64,000 bases of DNA from Panagrolaimus kolymaensis (Eukaryota > Nematoda > Chromadorea > Rhabditida > Panagrolaimidae): assembly GCA_028622995.1 (NCBI GenBank), contig JAJQJQ010000118.1, positions 1 through 64,000 of the forward strand, in the 5' to 3' direction. Numbering within the stretch: the stretch's first letter is position 1; each line of letters begins with the position of its first letter. This document shows positions 56,263-64,000 of this stretch, one piece after another. Position numbers and translations under genes: made by a program. A model generated the notes under the pieces. That model worked only from the letters and a program-made list of their open reading frames with translations. It searched no databases and had not been told where the DNA came from.

Positions 56263-57262
56263 ATGCTTTTCGAGAATACTTGGAATAAAGCTAACAAAAT
56301 AATTGAATACAAAAAAGGTGATTTGTTAGAAATGAGAAGAGCTGGATATTGTGTAAGTATTTATTTCAAAAATTCATTTTAGTTTTGTTACTTATTTTTT
56401 AGCATTGGGCTGTTTGCATCGGAGATGGTTGGGTTATACATGTGAGAAATAAAAATAATGGAATTAAAGTATCTTTTTAAAATATAAAAATCGTAATTTA
56501 TTTAAAAAGTTATTTTAATTATAGGGCGGAATTGTATGCCGTGAAAGGCTAGATAACTTAAGCGCAAGTTTGAATATAGTTATTGGTTCATGGCTTGTTA
56601 ACAATGACATGGATGCATGTTGTCAGCCGCACCCACCTGATGGAATTATTAATCGTGCTGAATCAAAGGTAATTATAAAAAATAATAAAAAATAATAAAA
56701 ATTGAAACTTTTTTTGATAAACTTTTCATAAAAATTTAAGATTGGTTCATGGGAATATAATCTAGGAAAAAATAATTGTGAACATTTTGCTAAATGGTGT
56801 CGATATGGATCGAAAGCATGTCATCAAGTTGTTTATGCTGAAAATAACAATGAATATATGGCCGCGGGTTTGGGGACTGTCACATTGGTATGTAACTAAC
56901 AAACATTAAAAAAATAAAAACTTAATATTTATTTTTAAAAATTTAGGGCCCAGCAAAAATTACTCTGCCAAATGCTATTGTTGGCGTTAGAGATGATGAA
57001 GATGCAAAACAAATAACCTATGAAATTCGGTTTGGAAGTGCTTCAATTGGGCGAGTAAATGCCACAGTAGGGTAAGCAAAAATTAAACAACTTTTTTTTA
57101 TTTAAAGAGAAAACATCTTAACTTTTTAGATTAGGAATTACTACCGGTATTCGCTCGGAAAATGGTAGCGTTGGATTTCAAATTCTTGGTACTGGCATGT
57201 CTATTGGGCGTGAAACTAAAATTAGCCTCTTTGGAACAAGTATTGGATTAAGACTTAGGTAG
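56263..57262 (+). CDS. LRAT-domain protein with a C-terminal beta-rich extension
   Basis: Six exons: 56263-56352, 56403-56468, 56525-56668, 56741-56887, 56947-57071, 57130-57262; 234 aa. The LRAT (NlpC/P60-like thiol acyltransferase or phospholipase) core is complete. YCHWAVCIGDGWVIHV supplies His31 and His43, and NNCEHFAKWC supplies the nucleophile Cys113, with the same 12-residue His spacing as H-REV107 enzymes. Such proteins move acyl chains between phospholipids and amines or hydrolyse them. After residue 150 the usual membrane helix is replaced by a Gly/Ser/Ile-rich segment (GPAKITLPNAIVGVRDDED, GFQILGTGMSIGRETK) with the look of beta strands. There is no signal peptide. It is probably cytosolic. 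Confidence 0.88.
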
Positions 57263-57732
57263 TAAAGAAATTTTGTGGTTTGTTAATGTATTTACTGACT
57301 TTGATAATTTAACAACAAAAATTAATAAATTTTTGACTTCATCTTAGTTGTTTGAAATAATTAGCATAATTAGCTTTTTTGTTAATTTTATGATTGCATT
57401 TTTTTGATAACAAAAAAAGCAATAAAAAAATGGAGGAAGAAGTAAGCAAACGTTAACGACGAAATATTCCTTCGACAAAAAAAAATGCAAGCGAGAAAAG
57501 CAAACAGTTATCAATGTTTAACTTTCATGCCCATAAAAACCATCCATCGTCATCATCGATTGCTGCTTGCTTTTAAAAGAGAATGATTTCGCTGAACCTT
57601 AAATCGTTACTTTTCCTAGTTTTTTGTGTGAAAAAATTTCCCTTGTGAAAACCTATTAAGTTAAAAATATTATGATTGTGACTTAAAATATTTATAAGCT
57701 CTGATTATTCATTTCTATAATTATTTTTATAA
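57263..57732. other. Spacer
   Basis: Intergenic, with no feature recognised. Confidence 0.4.
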
Positions 57733-59682
57733 ATGTCTACGGATCCATTAACCACAAGGTAAATTAACATTTTTGGACAAAAGTTTTATATTTTGAAATA
57801 TTATAATTTAAAAAAATAACGTTTGTGAGTGGTAACTTTTTTTAAGCGTAAGGCTCACTGAAAAAAAATCAAATGTTTTATTCTTTATTAATTTTCAGTT
57901 CAAATCTTAAAAGAATAGCAGCTAAAACGAGTGTGAATAGAACTTTTTTAACCATAGTTGCTTCTGGCTCGATTATATTTATTTTACTTTATTTTATTTT
58001 TAGTCAAAAAAGTAATGTTTTCTAACTATTTTTTTTATGCAAACCAAAGCTTTTTAGATGACATTGAAGTTCCAGCAGATAAATATTTTTCTGTTTTAAA
58101 ACAACAATGTCCAGTTTTGGTGTGTCCTTCGTCGCCGAATGAAACAAAAAAGGAACATAAAATTCAACCGTCGTCGAATGGAACCAAAATGGAGCCTAAA
58201 ATTCAACCTCGATTAAATTGTTCAAATGAAAATGATAATTTGCTTGAAAAAGCATATGAAAGAAAATATATTGGTGGAAATTGGTGGGCTGTTGGAGGAA
58301 TAGGAAATCAAGTCAGGAGTCTCACGATGAAATTAAAAAAAATATAGTTTTCTGAAATTTTAGATTTGGAGATTTGCATCTTTATATGGTCTTGGAAGAT
58401 TTACAGGTAGACATCCATATTTTGAAGCAAGAAATCCCTCACAAATGGATAATTTAATGGAAATTGCAACAGTTTTTCCAATGATGCATGAAATTGTTCA
58501 AGTTAAAAATCCACCTGATAGCATAATAAAAAGATATCATTTCGCGGATGATTGCTGTAAATTTGATGATCCCAAAAAGTGAGTGTCATTGTTGTCAAAA
58601 ATCCCACTAAATGGATCCAAATTTTCAAATTTTAAGCCTCAACAAATTTTAAAATCACTATTTATATTTTTTTTACTCCATTTTCATTTTAGAAATCGAA
58701 AAATTTGGAAATTATTTTTCATGAGAGAAATAAAAACTTTATTTATAAATTTTGTTAAATTTTCAACTTTAAATTTTAGGTTATTAGGATTACCAGAAAA
58801 ATATATTAAAATTTTTGGCGATTATATGCAATCTTATAAATTTTTTCATCCATTTCGAGATGAAATTCGAAAGGTTTTTGAATGTGGTCCAACAATAAAA
58901 GTAAATGTAACAAAATTTGCAACAGAATTATTTAAAAATGATACAAGTCACAAACTTTGCGCTCATGTTCGAAGAGGGGATTTTATTAAAGATTTAATGC
59001 TGGAAACTAAAGAAGATTGGACGATTCCTGCAATTCATTTTGCTTTTGATTTTCTTCAAGAAAAAGGGCATGAAAATATTTCAATGGTTTTTATTGGAAA
59101 TGATCATGATTTTATTAAAAATTTAAATCTCTATGATGTGGTAAGTTTTAATTTAAGAAAGAAAATAGGATCAATAAAAATAATTTTGAAAATAAATTTT
59201 TGCAATAAAAAAACGTTCAGAAATTTTTCGTGACGAGATTGCAGGTAATATTATTTTGTTTAGTGGAAAAATATTGAAGGTTGCTTTTCATAAAAATTTT
59301 GGTTTTGTTATGTTCGGTTTAAAAGATAACTTAAAGATTTTAGAGTTTCTCAAAAATATACACCCCTGAAGCTAAATCTCGAGGAGAAGATATGTGTTTT
59401 GGAATAAATCATTGTGATTCCATGGTTATGACTGCTTCCGGGTCAACTTATGGATGGTGGATTTCATATTTAATGAAACCAAATTCAACAATATTTTATA
59501 ATTCTCAAATAACGGATCATGCTGATTTCACAAAAGATGTTCATGATTTTGATATATTTCCGGAAGAATGGATAATGCTGACTTTAAATGGAAGTGTAAC
59601 AGAAAGGGAAACAAAATGGTGGCATCAAAGAAAAAATGCAACACGCGATTTGCCATCAGATAAAATGGAACCATGGCCATAA
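57733..59682 (+). CDS. Alpha-1,2-fucosyltransferase-like (GT11)
   Basis: A Golgi enzyme expected to add fucose in alpha-1,2 linkage from GDP-fucose. Exons 57733-57758, 57899-58011, 58058-58311, 58364-58578, 58780-59140, 59221-59244, 59344-59682; 443 aa. Type II anchor FLTIVASGSIIFILLYFIF. A stem with a repeated S.NGTK.E.KIQP-type motif and sequons comes next. The catalytic domain has GGIGNQIWRFASLYGLGRFTG, the GDP-binding AHVRRGDF, VFIGNDHDF and DSMVMTASGSTYGWWISYL. Exon 6 is a 24-nt micro-exon (KFFVTRLQ) inferred from flanking splice sites and phase; skipping it also keeps the frame. The nematode GT11 family is large, and acceptor specificity cannot be predicted. Confidence 0.87.
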
Positions 59683-59929
59683 TTCTTATTTTAAATTATT
59701 TGTTAATTGTTATGTTATATTTGCGGTTTAAAAATTGGAAAAATAAATAAAAAAATTGAATTCTGCTATCTCAGTTTTAAAATAATTCATATAAGTTTTT
59801 TATTGCATTTTTGGCATTCAATCCTTAACGAAACGATGGCATAAACTTTTCTTACTTTATCATGGCGAGAATGGCAAAAAATGTGCCATTAACTTTGTTT
59901 ATTACTGAGCGATATTTGAAAAAGAAGTA

Positions 59930-62062
59930 ATGAATATTGAAGAAAGAAATCGGGCTTCGTCGGTGATAAAGCGTAAATGTAATATCAAAGAATTCTTTCC
60001 AACAGAGGTAAGGATTTAATTATTGAATCAGAAAAAGCTTTAATATTTTAACTACTATTTTGATTTAAAAGTAGCAGCAAAAAAGTTAACTGTTTTTTCT
60101 AAGTAGTTTTTTGCATTTTTTGGATTTAGTTAGGATAGAAATCATGAAGAAAAAAACCTTTTTATCAAACACAAAAAAATTTTGTTTTTACAGTCTCAAA
60201 AACGCACACGAATCGAAACTTTGAAAGATTCGCCGTCCAACTCATTTCTGCCATTAGCAAATTTTCCGAATGAAGTACTTGTGAGTTTTTTTTATAGAAA
60301 GTTTAAATCAATCGAAAAACCAACAAAGACAATCTGAAAAAAGTTAATTTTAGGAAAAAATATTTGATAAAGTTTATTTCGATGATCTTTTTAACCTTGA
60401 ATTAGTGAACCAAAGATTTTATAATATAATAAGAAAATATGTTTGGCCAAAAAAGACTACATTTGATTGTCATTCAGTCGGTCCATTTTCTAATAATCCA
60501 TTAACACTATTACCATCAAAAGTTAGTGCTTTATCGGATGGAATAAGTCAATATGAACTTACAAATAAATCAGTAAGTGTTTTTACAGGCAAAAAATAAA
60601 TAAGTGTGGATATTAATAAATACATATGTATTTTGTTAATCTAAACAAAGTTTTTTTTATTTTAGGTGGAATTTGTTTTAACTCAAACTAAAAACATTCA
60701 CCATCTTGATTTATCGCTTTATTATTTCAAATTAACGGAAGATGTTTGTTCATTTCTTTCCATGGCGCCTCACCTTATTAATCTCAATTTATCATATATT
60801 TTTTTATCAAATGATAGCCTCCTTAATATTGCTCATAATTGCCCAATGTTAGAAGAAATATCCTTTGAAAAATGCTTTAATAACCAAAAAGTTGGAATTG
60901 GATTAGGAACGATTTTCAAATGAAATCCTACCCTAAAAAATTTCAATCTTGCTCAAAATGATTTTCTTGAAATAAATTGTTTTGTTCATATTCCAAAAAA
61001 TCTCAAATATCTGAATCTTGCAAACTGTAGCAATTTATCTTCAGATGTTATGAACAAAATTGTTCCTAGAACGAGAAATTTAGAAACTTTGATTTTAGAT
61101 GGATATCATAATTCCTTGGATGCTTGGATTTTTTATTTAACCAAATTAAAGTTTATAGAAATATCAAATTCATTTCATTTATCTATAATAAATTTTTCAT
61201 ATTTTAAAAACCTGGAAGTACTATGTTTACGTCCGACTTATTCTGTCAATATTCAAACTGTGGAAAGTTTAAAAGACTGTCCCCATTTGAAAAGCTTGGA
61301 TTTAAGTTACAATTATCAACTTGATGGATTCGAAGCATTAGAAGTGTTAAAAGAATGTAAATCATTAAAATTTTGTGATTTGAGCGGCATTCAAAATTTA
61401 AATGATAATATTCTTGATTTTGTTCAAACCTGCAAAATTGAAGTGAGTTTTTCGAATATAAAAAAATCATAATAAATTTTTAATAAAATTTTTCTATTTT
61501 TAGTATTTAGCAATTAATGATTGTGAAGATTTATCAGAAATTACGGTAATATCCCTTATTACTGAGTGTAAAGTAAGTTAAGCCTATCTAAAATTAAAAA
61601 TAATATGTAAGTTATTTTTAGTCATTAACACATCTTGAAATATTGGACAGCAATAAAAATATTCTAAATTGCTTACGATTAATTTTACTTGAAAATTGTA
61701 TTCCAAAACGTCAAAGAATTTTAAAATTGGCGGCTATTATTCAAAAAGAAAATTTAAATTTACTACCTTCTTGTGATTGGTGTGAAATTATAGCCTGTAA
61801 AGAATGTGATGCTCGTCCTTTTTCTGATTTTACTAACGTTAGAACGCAATACTTAAAAAATAATGTTTTCTTTTGTAACGAAACAATACCATATTCACCA
61901 TTCTTGTTCTTTAAAAAAATCTTATTAAATTTATACTTAATTTGCATAGGTAAAAACAACAAAAATTTTAAAAGCAAAGAGGCTTTCACAAATTTATTCA
62001 ATTTAAAGCAATTTTCAAATAAGTTTTATTACATTCGACAAAGTTTTTTAAAATACAATTAA
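59930..62062 (+). CDS. F-box/LRR protein with one in-frame TGA
   Basis: Exons 59930-60007, 60194-60280, 60354-60572, 60666-61442, 61504-61572, 61622-62062; 556 sense codons plus one in-frame stop. F-box at residues about 47-90: FLPLANFPNEVLEKIFDKVYF, then LVNQRFYNIIRKYVW. Leucine-rich repeats follow with the CC-type pattern (IHHLDLSLYYF, LINLNLSYIFL, LEEISFEKCF, LKYLNLANCSNLS, LKSLDLSYNYQL, LKFCDLSGIQNLND). The product would be an SCF substrate receptor. TGA at 60921-60923 (codon 214) interrupts the repeats between IFK and NPTLKNFNLAQN, with homology continuing in the same frame. It is either a recent pseudogene, a sequence error or a truncated 213-aa product. The 3' end is 11 bp from the convergent gene at 62074. 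Confidence 0.75.
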
Positions 62063-62073
62063 CGAAAGATAAT

Positions 62074-62629
62074 TTAAAATCCAATTTCATTATTTTCAAG
62101 GAAGCCATCTCCATTTTTATCCATGTCTGTATACCATTTTGAATTTTGTTCAAGCAAAGTTGAATTATGTCCATGGTTTCCAAGAAATTCGATGGCTTCA
62201 GATTGGCTTACTTTTCCATCTAAATCTTTATCAACTTCGTCAAAATTAAATCCGGAGGAGTAACTAGATATTTGTTTATGATCTGGAAAAAAATTGCTTC
62301 TTAAATTTTTTTTTTCTTGAACTTACTTTTACCGCATTGGCATATGTCAGTGCAGTCACAACAAAAACTACAAAAAATATTGAAAACAAATTAATAATTT
62401 TCATTTGTTTTACAAAGAATAAACTTACAAGTTACATGATCCTTTTGAACAACACGCAAATCCCACTCCTCCTCCAGCACTAACCGCAATTTCAAAGCAA
62501 CATTCGGACTGAAAATTTATATTTTAAATATTATAAATCTAAAAAATTTTTTACTTTTGCCGTGTGAATGCAAGTTAACATCAAAATTGCCGCTGCATAA
62601 GTCGCGAAGACAAATTTTACTTTGAACAT
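62074..62629 (-). CDS. Secreted Cys-rich protein with two EF-hands
   Basis: Four exons: 62555-62629, 62429-62508, 62327-62367, 62074-62282; 134 aa. Signal peptide FVFATYAAAILMLTCIHTAK. A short Cys-rich module follows (SECCFEIAVSAGG, ACCSKGSCN, FCCDCTDICQCGK), with about twelve Cys in 45 residues. The C-terminal half is an EF-hand pair: DKDLDGKVSQSEAIEFL and DKNGDGFLENNEIGF. Both loops carry Asp/Asn at positions 1, 3 and 5 and Glu at 12, so calcium binding is likely. The combination suggests an extracellular calcium-binding protein, of SPARC-like logic but not a recognised SPARC. I know no exact family. All four exons join in phase. The 3' end nearly overlaps the F-box/LRR gene. Confidence 0.8.
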
Positions 62630-63359
62630 GATTTTTTAGAAAAAGAAACTCTAAAAATTAATTTGTTAAAATTTTTCCTAAACTTTTATTTTGAAAAATT
62701 CAATTTAGCTACCAAAAAAACACTTTTTTATACGAATATTATGGCGTTGCTGAATAAAAGTTTTCATTTAATTTGTTATTTCTTTTTTTCTTTTTTTATA
62801 TTTTTTACCAAAAAATAACAAAAGACTGCGTTCATTTAATATTGTAATAATAATGGAAGCGATAATTCAATAAAAAAATACTTTTTTAATTTATTATACA
62901 GTTTAATGCTATAATACGTTTTCATCTTTCCGAATTGTAAAATTTCTAAAAAGCATTAATATATTTTTCTTTATCATATTTTAGAATTTTTTATAACACT
63001 TATTAAACCTTTTCCAATCTTTTAAGGCGGGGATTATTAATTTTGTAAAGCACCTATCATTTGGATGTTCATTAAAACAATGACAATAGCAATTAAATAA
63101 AAATCAGTTAAACAATCGACGACGTTGACAACTTTGTTAACGCAATTATTGACAATAATAATAAAAAATGTAGATAAGAGGCATCAACGTATTTTTGTAG
63201 GCGAATGTTGTTGATATGAGTATGAATCATGTTTTTTTTTATTTCAAACTCTTACGTCATAGATTTTCTTAGAATATATAAATATAAAATAGAGACGACG
63301 GATGTTGATAAAAAGTTATAAAATACTGATTGTCGCTATTTATTTTTAAAATTAAAATT
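62630..63359. other. Divergent promoter region
   Basis: The spacer between divergent genes. A TATA-like tatataaatataaa lies at about 63276-63289, before the gene at 63360. No other feature. Confidence 0.4.
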
Positions 63360-64000
63360 ATGTTTTCTCGTTTATTTAAGTCGTCGTCCCATCACGTATG
63401 CTCTAATCTGGACGTTTATCATGTTGGAATAAATCAATATGATGGTAAAATTGCTGCTTACAATGAATGTCAAAATAAAATAATTTATTTTAATGTTATT
63501 TCATGTATGATTTTTTTATTTATATCTTTTAGTTTTATATAATTATTTTTTTAATTTTTTTAGTTGCCAAAAAACAAATAGATCAATATGAAGAAATTTT
63601 TCAACAAATTCAAACCAAAATCAATCATTTATGCGGTCAAGTTGGATGTGTTAGCTTAATTTATAGAATTTGGGATAAAAATGATGAAGAAATGTGTAAA
63701 AAAATTAAATTATTTAGTAAAAAATATGGGTTTTTTAAAATTGAAATCATTAAACAATATTCCCCTTCACTATATTATTTGCATTTAATTTATTCAATAA
63801 AATACAAACCCCAAAGTGGAGATGTAATTTGGATATTTTATTATTCAAGTTGTGAAATATGGCTAAAAGGAAACAACAACACTCATGCTACATTGATAAA
63901 AGATTTACCATTATCACGAAACTTCGATTTTTCAACAATAAAAATTTTGATGGAAATCAAAAACGATTCAGGAATAGATAAAAATCCAAGATTAATTTTT
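63360..64000 (+). CDS. Unknown protein, N-terminal part (runs off the right edge)
   Basis: Exon 1 at 63360-63444 and exon 2 from 63564, open to the window end, joined in phase 1; about 174 aa visible. Exon 1: MFSRLFKSSSHHVCSNLDVY. Exon 2: QQIQTKINHLCGQVGCVSLIY, later SGDVIWIFYYSSCEIWLKG and ILMEIKNDSGIDKNPRLIF. No signal peptide and no membrane segment. The even mix of charged and hydrophobic residues and several Cys suggest a folded cytosolic protein. I do not recognise the family. The donor GTAAAA at 63445 was chosen over the longer open frame because only it keeps exon 2 open. Confidence 0.6.

Overview
The window is nuclear DNA from a nematode. It is strongly AT-rich. Most introns are 45-60 nt, begin GTAAGT and end TTTTCAG or TTTTTAG. 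The gene families are nematode-type: Srg-like chemoreceptors, DUF229, DUF1647, CHK-type kinase-like proteins, UDP-glucuronosyltransferase, GT10 and GT11 fucosyltransferases and F-box-like expansions. A clade IV free-living worm (Panagrolaimus-like) is my inference, not a proof. All gene models below were spliced by eye and each was checked for reading-frame continuity.

Layout. 1-11 kb: serpentine receptors. One is partial on the minus strand at the left edge; two Srg-like genes with identical exon lengths lie in tandem (2449-4305 and 5442-7846); a third copy survives only as a relic near 10.0-10.5 kb. 8-14 kb: an F-box-like pair (one decayed, one intact), then a minus-strand gene with an acidic region, a glycine-rich membrane segment and a J-like C-terminus, whose 5' end runs into a 44-bp minisatellite. 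15-20 kb: a small secreted peptide, a TA-flanked MITE, a secreted protein of unknown family, and head-to-head remnants of an F-box-like gene and a UGT. 20-30 kb: a hAT-type MITE with an 8-bp target duplication, then three DUF229 genes in a row. 30-36 kb: F-box-like genes and the N-terminal half of a UGT. 36-43 kb: an Hsp70-like gene with two modules, a CHK-like kinase and a GT10 fucosyltransferase with a tandem tRNA-like repeat in its first intron. 44-48.5 kb: two tandem 7TM receptors. 48.5-55 kb: two DUF1647 paralogues on either side of eIF3m. 56-64 kb: an LRAT-domain protein, a GT11 fucosyltransferase, an F-box/LRR gene with one in-frame stop, a secreted Cys-rich EF-hand protein and a partial gene at the right edge.

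The only clear housekeeping gene is eIF3m. The rest is accessory: chemosensation, glycan or secreted-enzyme functions and F-box-like families that expand by local duplication. Several copies are caught in decay: single in-frame stops, complementary half genes and relic flanks. I see no operon or shared pathway that ties the genes together. The most unusual objects are the tandem Hsp70-like gene with a TGA at the start of its second module, the two complementary broken UGT loci, and the secreted-protein gene whose signal-peptide exon has two possible downstream acceptors.
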